NCBI GenBank assembly: GCA_018698675.1
Contig: JABIPA010000061.1
Span: 1-43,069, forward strand
Length of the DNA stretch: 43,069 bases
Reading direction: 5' to 3'
Origin: a bacterium
GTDB taxonomy: Bacteria > Margulisbacteria > Marinamargulisbacteria > JABIPA01
A program made the translations under genes and the position numbers. The notes beneath the pieces are model-generated. The model worked only from the letters and a program-made list of their open reading frames with translations. It was not told where the DNA came from and made no database searches. Of this stretch, positions 7,538 through 15,135 are shown one piece after another; position 1 is the first letter of the stretch; every line of letters begins with the position of its first letter.

Positions 7538-8425
7538 CTATACTTTAACGGGTGCTCGAAACTTTTTACCTCTCCAAAATGTCAGCAATTCTTTTTCTTT
7601 AAACGCTTGAGACAACGTTATTAGTTTTTCGAAAGAGTTCTTCGTATTCGGAACTAACATAGGATGGGCCTCAAACAATGACTTTGCCAAATTAAAATGA
7701 TTCCCCGCTGTTGCTAAATGAATACCTGTAATCCATCCATCAACAACTACCTTTGTTAAGTCGTTCGCATGAGTTTCAATATGATCGACAATATTTTGAT
7801 GTCCATGAGAACAGGCAATATGAAATACATTGAACCCTTTTACGGATACTTCATCTTTCATTTCTGGTCTCAAGGAATCAATAAACACAAAAATTGGTAA
7901 ACTTCCTGCTTGAGCCGCGCAAAAAAGAGAACTTGTTCCATCGTTTAATCTAGCATCGATTAACTCTGGAAATTCACCATTTAAGTAAGTCAAATTTTCG
8001 ACCTTATTTCCCAAAATGGCACAATGAGTAATATTCTTCCCGTCACTCATCACATCAAACCGAATATCAGGTCTCTTTTTAACAAACTTTTCCAGGGTAC
8101 TTTTCTCGCACGTTTCCGCGATAATATGCCCGATTGATAAATCTACGCCATACACTTTAGTTGATACCGACGAGTCTGTGTTTAATAAGTGAGAAACTAA
8201 GCCACTTTCTCCATATTTTAAATCGTACTCCAGCGAAGCCTGACGTCGTTTTGTTATGGTTTGAATAACTCTGGAAGGAGAAAAAGAAACTTTCTCCAAA
8301 TTTTCGTCCAAATATCTCCAACAAGCATTTTTCTCTCGAAAATTATTTTCCCTAATTGCTTTTTCTAAACGTGGGATGACCGTATCTGCATTTATCGTAG
8401 TTCTCGGTAATAAACCTACGTGCAT
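7538..8425 (-). CDS. Ankyrin-repeat protein
   Basis: Protein of about 295 aa whose second half shows ankyrin-like helical pairs: GTSSLFCAAQAGSLPIF, then GFNVFHIACSHGHQNIVDHI, then GWITGIHLATAGNHFNLAKS. The middle unit is closest to the consensus. The first half is degenerate (THCAILGN may be another repeat) and basic. There is no signal peptide or enzymatic motif. Ankyrin repeats mediate protein-protein contacts; in bacteria they are often found in secreted effectors, but no secretion gene is nearby. ATG 8425 is chosen; a TTG at 8443 is an alternative start. It converges with the formyltransferase gene at a gap of 20 bases. Confidence 0.75.
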   Translation of the reverse strand: MHVGLLPRTTINADTVIPRLEKAIRENNFREKNACWRYLDENLEKVSFSPSRVIQTITKRRQASLEYDLKYGESGLVSHLLNTDSSVSTKVYGVDLSIGHIIAETCEKSTLEKFVKKRPDIRFDVMSDGKNITHCAILGNKVENLTYLNGEFPELIDARLNDGTSSLFCAAQAGSLPIFVFIDSLRPEMKDEVSVKGFNVFHIACSHGHQNIVDHIETHANDLTKVVVDGWITGIHLATAGNHFNLAKSLFEAHPMLVPNTKNSFEKLITLSQAFKEKELLTFWRGKKFRAPVKV

Positions 8426-8483
8426 TGCGACTATTTTTCTCAATTAAATATCTCTATACATCATAGTTAAGGTTAATAAAATC

Positions 8484-9407
8484 CTAAAATAATTCAGTGG
8501 GTCCTTTAGGCACAATTCCATAAGGATTAATTGTTTTATGGCTCTTAAAATAATGATTTTTAATATGATCAAAGTGAATAGTTTCTTTTACCCCTGGGTA
8601 GTTATAGAGACGCTTAACGTATTCTGACAAATTTGGGTAATCCATTATTCTACGAACATTACATTTAAAGTGTGTAACATAAACTGCATCAAATCGAACC
8701 AAGGTCACAAATAGTCGCCAATCAGCTTCTGTCAGTTGATTATTTACTAGATATTGTTTATTTTCCAATCGGATATCAAGTTCATCTAAACACGAAAATA
8801 AGGCATCAATCGCTTCATCATAGGCATCCTGTGTTGTTGCAAACCCACACTTATATACACCATTGTTTATAGCGGAATAAATACTCGTATTAATCACATC
8901 AATTTCTGTTCGTATTTCCTTGGGATACATATCAATGGAGGTATCTCCCAAGTCGTTAAACTCTGAATTTAGCATACGAATGATTTCCGACGACTCATTA
9001 TTTACTATCGTTTTATTTTTTTTGTCCCAAAGAACAGGCTCTGTAACACGCCCTGTATAACTTGGGTTTGCTTTCGTATATATCTGATGCATGTAATTAC
9101 TTTGATATAAGTGTTCGGGGTATTTGTCGCTAAACTCCCACCCATTTTCACCCATAAAATAGTCAACGACGGATACAGAAATATGAGACTCGAGTTTCTT
9201 TATTTTTCTAAAAATTAAGGCTCGGTTCGCCCACGGACACGCGTAACTTACATATAAATGGTATCTACCACTTTCCGGGGCGAATGGAGTCGACCCATCT
9301 GTAGTAATGTGGTTCCTAAAATGACTATCTTCTCTAACAAACTTTCCTTTTGATTTCGCCATGTCGTACCATTGGTCTTTCCATTCGCCATTAACTAACA
9401 ATCCCAT
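8484..9407 (-). CDS. Glutathionyl-hydroquinone reductase (Xi-class GST)
   Basis: Reduces glutathionyl-hydroquinones, releasing the quinol, in the cytosol. The family's catalytic motif is visible as SYACPWANRA with Cys57, followed by a helix and a GVTEPVLWD-like segment (RVTEPVLWDKK) and NNESSEI, which contacts glutathione. The C-terminal helical domain has ADWRLFVTLVRFDAVY, also typical of YqjG/ECM4 proteins. Length 307 aa is normal. The start codon lies one base after the lpxB stop (GGGAAGATAGCATG), so it is the second gene of an lpxB operon. Its presence implies that the cell makes or imports glutathione. Confidence 0.92.
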   Translation of the reverse strand: MGLLVNGEWKDQWYDMAKSKGKFVREDSHFRNHITTDGSTPFAPESGRYHLYVSYACPWANRALIFRKIKKLESHISVSVVDYFMGENGWEFSDKYPEHLYQSNYMHQIYTKANPSYTGRVTEPVLWDKKNKTIVNNESSEIIRMLNSEFNDLGDTSIDMYPKEIRTEIDVINTSIYSAINNGVYKCGFATTQDAYDEAIDALFSCLDELDIRLENKQYLVNNQLTEADWRLFVTLVRFDAVYVTHFKCNVRRIMDYPNLSEYVKRLYNYPGVKETIHFDHIKNHYFKSHKTINPYGIVPKGPTELF

Positions 9408-9408
9408 G

Positions 9409-10587
9409 CTATCTTCCCTTTTTAATTAAATTTAATATTTCTTCTGCGGCTTTTTTATTTACATTTACGCTATAAACACTCTTTTTTACTTCTTCATAAT
9501 CAGACTTAAGAGTAACTATTTCTCCTTCATTTTCTAAAAAGTTTACGGCCTGAGAAACTAGTCTCTCTACGTTACAATCATCTTGAATATTCTCTGGAAC
9601 AATTTTTCTCTTAGCTAAAATATTTGGTAGTGAGATAAATTTTACTCTTTCAAAAAACTTTTTCCCAACCAATTTTTTAATAATCCAATACGATATCGGG
9701 TGAAATCTAAAATTCGCGATAAATGGAGTTCCTATCAACATATGTTCCAGAGTTACCGTTCCAGACGTTACTAATGAAAGCCGCGTGTGCTTCATCAAAT
9801 CATATGGACTGCCTTCATAAAATTTGAGGGGGGACGATGGCGTAAACGACTCTTTTATTTTTGGAATCAATTCAACATCGGCGACTGCCAATACCATCTG
9901 TAGTTTTGGGAATCTTTCGGTCAACTCCTGCGCCGCTTGTCCAATAACCGGCCACACATGCTTTATTTCCTGAGCCCTAGACCCTGGAAAAAGAGCTAAA
10001 ATATCCTTCGATGAATCTAAGTTCTCTTTCTTTAAAAACATATCTTTTATCGACTCACTTTTAGCAATATCGCACATAGGGTGACCTATAAACACAGGGT
10101 CGCCTCCTAATTTACTATAAAAAGGAACTTCTTCTTTAAAGATTGATAAAATTTTGTCCGTACACTCTGTAACTTTTTTGCCTCCTGATTCGGTGCCCCA
10201 TTGCCATTCTTGAGGAGAAATAAAATATACAACTGGAATACCTAACTTTTTGGCTTCTTTGCACACCATCATATTAAATCCTTGAAAATCGATAGCTATA
10301 AAAACGTCGGGCCTCTCTTTTCTTAAAAACGCCTTCATTTTTTGCAAAGCTTTCAAAATCTTAGGTAGATATAAAAGAGGCTCTAGAACACCTATTGTTG
10401 ATTGTCCCGATAAATTAGCGAGAAGTTGAACCCCAGAATTTTCCATCGCACGATGGCCCATCCCATAAAAAGATATATCTTCGTTTGATTTAGATAATTC
10501 TTGAACAAGCTGTGCTCCGTACCTATCTCCTGATATTTCACCAGCACTTATCATAATTTTAAGAGGCATCTCTTTTTTTTGGGGCAT
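9409..10587 (-). CDS. lpxB: Lipid-A-disaccharide synthase
   Basis: GT19 glycosyltransferase joining UDP-2,3-diacylglucosamine to lipid X to form the lipid A disaccharide at the inner face of the inner membrane. Seen: the N-terminal ISAGEISGDRYGAQLV motif, DVFIAIDFQGFN, FISPQEWQWG, FIGHPMCD, LALFPGSRAQEIKH and VTSGTVTLEHMLIGTPF, in family order. Length 392 aa is standard. It is direct evidence for lipopolysaccharide and hence an outer membrane. The gene is not in the usual fabZ-lpxA-lpxB cluster; here it is followed by a glutathionyl-hydroquinone reductase. The start is leaderless (TAAGGT six bases upstream). Confidence 0.96.
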   Translation of the reverse strand: MPQKKEMPLKIMISAGEISGDRYGAQLVQELSKSNEDISFYGMGHRAMENSGVQLLANLSGQSTIGVLEPLLYLPKILKALQKMKAFLRKERPDVFIAIDFQGFNMMVCKEAKKLGIPVVYFISPQEWQWGTESGGKKVTECTDKILSIFKEEVPFYSKLGGDPVFIGHPMCDIAKSESIKDMFLKKENLDSSKDILALFPGSRAQEIKHVWPVIGQAAQELTERFPKLQMVLAVADVELIPKIKESFTPSSPLKFYEGSPYDLMKHTRLSLVTSGTVTLEHMLIGTPFIANFRFHPISYWIIKKLVGKKFFERVKFISLPNILAKRKIVPENIQDDCNVERLVSQAVNFLENEGEIVTLKSDYEEVKKSVYSVNVNKKAAEEILNLIKKGR

Positions 10588-10593
10588 ATCTTT

Positions 10594-10599
10594 ACCTTA
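10594..10599 (-). promoter_or_regulatory. -10 element of lpxB, leaderless
   Basis: TAAGGT on the minus strand ends six bases before the lpxB ATG; no Shine-Dalgarno is present. Confidence 0.4.
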
Positions 10600-10622
10600 C
10601 CATATGGTCGATTCTTTAGCAC

Positions 10623-10653
10623 GAATATTAGAAATACCCCGTGATACTCCTTT
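10623..10653 (+). promoter_or_regulatory. Upstream promoter-like motif of rbgA
   Basis: GAATAT at 10623 and ATACTCCTTT at 10644 repeat the arrangement at 3121 and 3850, with the same 21-base offset. Confidence 0.35.
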
Positions 10654-10682
10654 CCATCATTTCTCAAGATTCTCGAATATGC

Positions 10683-10688
10683 TAAACT
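10683..10688 (+). promoter_or_regulatory. -10 element of rbgA, leaderless
   Basis: TAAACT ends seven bases before the rbgA ATG at 10696; no Shine-Dalgarno is present. Confidence 0.4.
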
Positions 10689-10695
10689 CACGAAC

Positions 10696-11571
10696 ATGAT
10701 TCAATGGTTTCCTGGTCACATGGCCAAAACGGTAAGACAACTTAAAGATAAATCGAAATCTATAGACGGACTTGTAGACATCCGAGATGCGAGAATTCCT
10801 CTTTCAAGTAAAACGCCTATTTTGGATCAAGTATTTGAAAACAAACCCAAACTAATTATCCTAAATAAAGCCGACTTAGCTGACCCACTTATTACCAAAC
10901 AGTGGATAAAACATCTAGAATCACCAATACAACGCGTCATTCCGTTCTCCTCTCAGGTAAAATTAGATAAACAACTATTTTTAAACGAAGCAAAAAAACT
11001 AAGAGCTAAAGTTCATAAAAAGTTTTCAAAAGCGGCATTCACACCACCTTTATATTTAGCTGTATTTGGTATCCCTAATGTTGGAAAATCAACGTTTATC
11101 AATACAATGATGGGAAAGCGTCACGCAAAAATTGGAGATAGACCCGGCGTTACGAAGTCTGTTGTTTGGAACAAAGTAAATGATTTTATGCATTTCTTAG
11201 ATACTCCGGGGTTAACATGGCAGAAATTTGAAACACCTGAAATTGCGCTAAAGCTAGCCCTAGTATTTGCCTTAAAAAAAGAACGTTTTGACCTCAAAAC
11301 AATCTCAGACAATGGTCTAGATTACATGTTGTCCCATTATATTCAGGCTCTATCTAAACGATATCCCGAAGCCGCAAAAAACGCCGACATCGACTCACTT
11401 ATTAATGACAGAAATAATTTTCATAAATTTTTTGAAGAATTAGCTAGGCAAAGACAGTACTTGGCATCAGGAAATGAACTCGATATTGAACGAGCTCATG
11501 AAACATTTTTGAGAGACCTTCGAACAGGCTTATTAGGACGTCTTACATTAGAACATCCACCTATTTCTTAA
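10696..11571 (+). CDS. rbgA: Ribosome biogenesis GTPase RbgA/YlqF
   Basis: Circularly permuted GTPase needed for late assembly of the 50S ribosomal subunit. It begins with the family signature QWFPGHMAK. The G motifs come in permuted order: G4 NKAD at residues 57-60, G1 GIPNVGKST at 125-133, then RPGVT as switch and G3 DTPG at 169-172. The C-terminal part is the helical RNA-binding domain. Length 291 aa matches the Bacillus protein. The gene is single, with a leaderless start and a bidirectional terminator behind it. Confidence 0.95.
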   Translation: MIQWFPGHMAKTVRQLKDKSKSIDGLVDIRDARIPLSSKTPILDQVFENKPKLIILNKADLADPLITKQWIKHLESPIQRVIPFSSQVKLDKQLFLNEAKKLRAKVHKKFSKAAFTPPLYLAVFGIPNVGKSTFINTMMGKRHAKIGDRPGVTKSVVWNKVNDFMHFLDTPGLTWQKFETPEIALKLALVFALKKERFDLKTISDNGLDYMLSHYIQALSKRYPEAAKNADIDSLINDRNNFHKFFEELARQRQYLASGNELDIERAHETFLRDLRTGLLGRLTLEHPPIS

Positions 11572-11620
11572 ATACCTAGATAACCCTACCTTTAAAAAGG
11601 TACCAGCTACGTATTATCCC

Positions 11621-11644
11621 AAAAATCCGGTTTTCGGATTTTTT
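11621..11644. terminator. Bidirectional terminator
   Basis: AAAAATCCG (11621-11629) pairs with CGGATTTTT (11635-11643) around a five-base loop, with A- and T-runs on both sides. It serves rbgA on the plus strand and the converging orphan gene on the minus strand, whose stop codon adjoins it. Confidence 0.85.
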
Positions 11645-12437
11645 AGTTAACACTGAACTCTAGAGATTTCTCTTTTACAACAATATAACGATGTTCGTAC
11701 TTAAAAATGTCGATCTCTAATAATTGAGGATCTTCCTTAAAATTAGAATGATATACAGCCTCAATTTCAGCAATTTTTTCTTGAATTTCTTTCAATTTAG
11801 TTTTAGATTCGTTTTCGTGATAAAAGAGCAATGTTCTATTATCGGTAATATCAGATGTTTCAATTTCTATGTAAGGTTCCATATTATAAATTGGATTAGA
11901 CTCAACTTTTTCCACTCTAATTTCTTTGCTCCAGTCCCCGTTATCCGGAAACATAGGCTTATCATATGATAATGTGAAAAAATTATCATCCCTATAAAAC
12001 CCGCAGTCTTTTACGACTTGATTAAATCCAGAAACAAGAATCATATAGCTTAACAATTCCATATCAAAACTATCTAAGCCTTGTCTCATACCATCTCGTT
12101 TTAGGACACCAACCATATCACACATTTCTGCCTTAATATTTTTTTTGACACCAAAATTCTCCGTTTCATGCAACTTATTTTCAAGTATATTAAATCTTCG
12201 AATTGCCCCATTTCTTATTTGTCCTGTGACTATGACACTTGTTTGATTGGGAAAAAAAGCAGGTCCACGTTCTCGAAAGTTACATGGTTTAACTAAATCT
12301 TCGATTCGATACCCACCATTTGGCATAGGGGTAAAACCCGAAAACAAACTATGTCCTTTTTCCGACCTCAGATTATTCTGAACTATTTTTTCAAATCTTC
12401 CTAATAAGCTGGTGCTAGAACTTGGCATTGAAAACAT
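11643..12437 (-). CDS. Orphan protein (264 aa)
   Basis: I do not recognise this protein. After a Ser-rich start it has a mixed alpha/beta middle (TSVIVTGQIRNGAIRRFNIL), a hydrophobic helix LLSYMILVSGFNQVV, an acidic beta-rich part, and a Lys/Glu-rich helix (KTKLKEIQEKIAEIEAVYH) before a final strand RYIVVKEKSLEFSV. No signal peptide, membrane helix or catalytic motif is evident. The start has a good Shine-Dalgarno (AAGGGAGA, six bases before ATG). The C-terminal strand resembles the end of the 282-aa orphan at 32.0-32.9 kb (YYIVVKSSKSPFRI), which may be chance. The 81-bp repeat array lies directly upstream. Confidence 0.8.
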   Translation of the reverse strand: MFSMPSSSTSLLGRFEKIVQNNLRSEKGHSLFSGFTPMPNGGYRIEDLVKPCNFRERGPAFFPNQTSVIVTGQIRNGAIRRFNILENKLHETENFGVKKNIKAEMCDMVGVLKRDGMRQGLDSFDMELLSYMILVSGFNQVVKDCGFYRDDNFFTLSYDKPMFPDNGDWSKEIRVEKVESNPIYNMEPYIEIETSDITDNRTLLFYHENESKTKLKEIQEKIAEIEAVYHSNFKEDPQLLEIDIFKYEHRYIVVKEKSLEFSVN

Positions 12438-12550
12438 GGTGAATCTCCCTTTAAATAGTAGTAACTATCTAATTATCGCTATTTTTATCTAAAAATTTCA
12501 TTATATTTAAAAAAACCCATCTAGTTATTCATGAAAACAAAAAAAATACC

Positions 12551-12793
12551 TAAAATGCTTATCCGTTTTCAATTTGGTTTTCGCGTAGCGTGAAGCATAT
12601 GAACATATGTAAACGATATACAAAAAAAATCTAAAATGCTTATCCGTTTTCAATTTGATTTTCGGGTGGCATGAAGCGTATGAACATATGTAAACGATAT
12701 ACAAAAAAAATCTAAAATGCTTATCCGTTTTCAGTTTGGTTTTCGAGTGGCGTGCAGCATATTAATATATGTAAACGACACGCGAAGACAAAA
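12551..12793. repeat. Three tandem copies of an 81-bp repeat
   Basis: Units start at 12551, 12632 and 12713 with TAAAATGCTTATCCG and have an exact 81-base period; the third is the most diverged at its end. Each contains ATGCTT...AAGCAT inverted arms, the doubled CATATGAACATATG and a run of A that reads as T on the minus strand. An inverted partial copy, GGATAAGCGTTTTAG (12802-12816), overlaps the stop codon of the aminopeptidase gene. The array fills the interval between that gene and the 264-aa orphan. Bases 12438-12550 hold nothing else I can name apart from probable promoter sequence. Confidence 0.93.
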
Positions 12794-12812
12794 ATGGAAA
12801 GGGATAAGCGTT

Positions 12813-13901
12813 TTAGAAGAGGAAAGAGCCTTTTTCGTAGATTAACTCTCCGTCGGCAAAAATCTGACCAGATTCCTTCATGTCTGTAATCATATCCCAG
12901 TGAACACTACTCGTGTTTTTACCACCAGTTTCAGGATACGAAGCACCTACAGCCATATGAATACTTCCGCCCATTTTTTCATCGAACAAAATATTCTTGG
13001 TCATTTTTTGAATACCATCATTCAAGCCAATAGCAGCCTCTCCAAACACGTTAGCACCTGGAATTGTAAAAATATAATCTAGATAATCTTGCCCTGAATC
13101 AGCTGTCCAAGAAACTACTTTTCCTTTTTCAACGACTAATCGAACGCCCGTAATTTCGCGTCCACCATGGATACTTGGAAAAGAAAATGAAATAACCCCT
13201 TCAACCGAATCTTCAACTGGAGATGTAAATACTTCTCCAGATGGCATGTTTCGTTTACCGTCAGAGTTTATCCATGTTCGGCCCTTAGTCGAAAATGATA
13301 TATCCGTTCCTTTAGTAACGTATCGAATTAATGATTTTGTATTAAGAACATCCACAATTCTTTGCTGAAACGTGCTCACACTTCCCCATGCCGCTGCAGG
13401 ATCATCATGGTCCAAAAGACACGCCCCATAAACAAAGTCTTGATAATCAGTTAAGCTCATTCCGGCTTCCTGAGCCATGGATTGAGTTGGATAGACACAA
13501 AGAACCCATTCCAATTCCTTATTCGCAGACCTATCCATGATAATCTTTTTTGTAGGCGCCATATTCTTTTGCGCTTTCATCCGAACATCTAGTGGAACAG
13601 CAGATGTACTCTTTAAATTAAAAGGTGCTTGTATAGAAATTAATTTGTCGTAGTTTTTTGCGGCCAATTGATAAAAATCAGAGACATGCTCTAATTGAGC
13701 ATCTTCAGCATGAGCGTAAAAAATAGTTTCTTGATCTTCAAAGGATAATTGAAATTCAACAAAAGCGCCTCGTTTAAGCAACGAGGCATACAATGCTTTA
13801 ACAAAAGGTTCCGCAAGAGTCGACGTCCTAACGAGAACCTTTTGCCCAGGTTTTACGTTAAGACAATACGACGTTAATAAATCTGCGTACTTTTTTACCA
13901 C
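12813..13901 (-). CDS. M29-family metallo-aminopeptidase (PepS/AmpS type)
   Basis: Cytosolic thermophilic-type aminopeptidase that trims N-terminal residues using two metal ions. Seen: RNMPSGEVFTSPVEDSVEG (the M29 signature with a metal-binding Glu), GEAAIGLND (second Glu), GGSIHMAVGASYPE (metal-binding His) and SSVHWDMI (His and Asp). Length 362 aa is slightly short for M29 (about 370-410), but all metal ligands are present. The start is a GTG overlapping the nrdB stop by seven bases, so it is translationally coupled to nrdB. It is odd as a partner of ribonucleotide reductase; recycling of peptides is only a loose link. The stop codon lies inside an inverted piece of the 81-bp repeat. Confidence 0.92.
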   Translation of the reverse strand: MVKKYADLLTSYCLNVKPGQKVLVRTSTLAEPFVKALYASLLKRGAFVEFQLSFEDQETIFYAHAEDAQLEHVSDFYQLAAKNYDKLISIQAPFNLKSTSAVPLDVRMKAQKNMAPTKKIIMDRSANKELEWVLCVYPTQSMAQEAGMSLTDYQDFVYGACLLDHDDPAAAWGSVSTFQQRIVDVLNTKSLIRYVTKGTDISFSTKGRTWINSDGKRNMPSGEVFTSPVEDSVEGVISFSFPSIHGGREITGVRLVVEKGKVVSWTADSGQDYLDYIFTIPGANVFGEAAIGLNDGIQKMTKNILFDEKMGGSIHMAVGASYPETGGKNTSSVHWDMITDMKESGQIFADGELIYEKGSFLF

Positions 13902-14968
13902 TCAAGGCTTCCCGTTTGGTACTCCTTAACAGTTCCTTCAAAGAAGTTTACCTCTATCATCGATCCTTGTGTGTATTCATCAATCCAAGGAAAAGGGTTT
14001 TTAGAATTCCATACTTTTGGAAGACCTATAGCAACCAATCTCATATCTCCAATAAATTGTAGATATTCTTTCAACGAATGTGGCGTTAATCCAAGAATTC
14101 CTTCTCCCATGCAAGAAGCTCCCCAACTGTATTCTAACTCTACTCCGTCTTTAACGTTCTGAACGATTTGAGCTTGAAATTCTGGAGTCCATAATTCTGG
14201 TTGCTCTTCTTTTATCGCGTTTGTAATTTTAATAAATAACTGCAAATGAACGTCTTCATCTCGATTAATAAACTGAATCATTTCAGCACTACCAGGCATT
14301 TTATTGTTTCGCTTCAATACATAAAATGTCAAAAATGCACTATAGAAATAAATTCCTTCTAATATAATATTTCCAACACATGCCTCTAAAAACATTTGAT
14401 CATTTTTAAATGTTCCCGTTTGAAATGTAGGAGAAGAAATTTTACTTACCGCTGCAAGTACTTGTTTATTCTTTTCGAATAACGATTGGTCTTTTCTGTA
14501 TAATCCGTAAACATCTTCTGGATCCAATGCCAACGCTTCGATCATTGTTGCGTAACTCTGAACATGTAACGCTTCTTCATATGTTTGTCTTACAATTCCT
14601 AAAACGACTTCAGGACTCGTAATATGTCGAATAATATTACATGCTAAATTGTTTGTTTGAAGGCCATCTAAATTAGATACAAATGCTAAACTTTTTTTAT
14701 AAACATTTCTCTCTTGATCTGTTAATCCTTTCGGGTCATTCCATTGCTCAACATCTTTTTGCATAGGAACTTCTTGGGGCACCCAATTATTCTTGATCAT
14801 ATTTTCAAAAATTTCATATGCCCATGGATGTTTTAGAGGCGATACTTGCATCAATCCATCATCAACGCCATTAATAACACGACGTTTGTTAATAAGCTCA
14901 ATATTACTTATCGTTGATTCTCCAAATTCGTTTTGAAATAATTCTTTTTTAGATCCAGATTCCGACAT
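13895..14968 (-). CDS. nrdB: Ribonucleotide reductase beta subunit (R2), class Ia-like
   Basis: Radical-generating subunit of aerobic ribonucleotide reductase, supplying dNTPs with NrdA (not in this window). All cofactor residues can be placed: Asp101, Glu132, His135, Glu204, Glu238 and His241 as metal ligands, and Tyr139 as the radical tyrosine in EEALHVQSY. The presence of Tyr instead of Phe separates it from chlamydial class Ic proteins. Length 357 aa. The start has a strong AGGAGG five bases before the ATG. A long stem-loop lies just upstream. It is first in an operon with the M29 aminopeptidase. Confidence 0.94.
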   Translation of the reverse strand: MSESGSKKELFQNEFGESTISNIELINKRRVINGVDDGLMQVSPLKHPWAYEIFENMIKNNWVPQEVPMQKDVEQWNDPKGLTDQERNVYKKSLAFVSNLDGLQTNNLACNIIRHITSPEVVLGIVRQTYEEALHVQSYATMIEALALDPEDVYGLYRKDQSLFEKNKQVLAAVSKISSPTFQTGTFKNDQMFLEACVGNIILEGIYFYSAFLTFYVLKRNNKMPGSAEMIQFINRDEDVHLQLFIKITNAIKEEQPELWTPEFQAQIVQNVKDGVELEYSWGASCMGEGILGLTPHSLKEYLQFIGDMRLVAIGLPKVWNSKNPFPWIDEYTQGSMIEVNFFEGTVKEYQTGSLEW

Positions 14969-14985
14969 AGTTTCCTCCTAGGAAT

Positions 14986-15019
14986 TAGAGCCCTAACCAT
15001 CTTGATAGTTGAGGCTCTA
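14986..15019 (-). promoter_or_regulatory. Stem-loop in the nrdB leader
   Basis: On the minus strand TAGAGCC (15019-15013) pairs with GGCTCTA (14992-14986). Inside, AACTATC pairs with GATGGTT using one G-T pair, giving about 14 bp in all around a small loop. The hairpin ends about nine bases before the AGGAGG of nrdB. There is no T-run after it, so it is not an intrinsic terminator. A likely -10 is TATGAT at 15082-15077, which would give a leader of about 100 nt. Confidence 0.6.
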
Positions 15020-15135
15020 GGTTTAGACTTTTTGTTAAATTTTAAGTTACCGTTAGCTTTTCAAACAGCAACTTAAATCATACCAAATTAACCTAAATTA
15101 AAATAGGAAATAATGAGAGGATTCTCGTCGTTTTT

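Noticed and set aside
3199-12793. CRISPR array made of the repeats
   Set aside because: The 96-bp and 81-bp units are contiguous tandem copies without unique spacers and no cas gene is present.
13895-14968. Class Ic (chlamydial-type) R2 without a radical tyrosine
   Set aside because: Tyr139 is present at the radical position, seven residues after the metal ligand Glu132.
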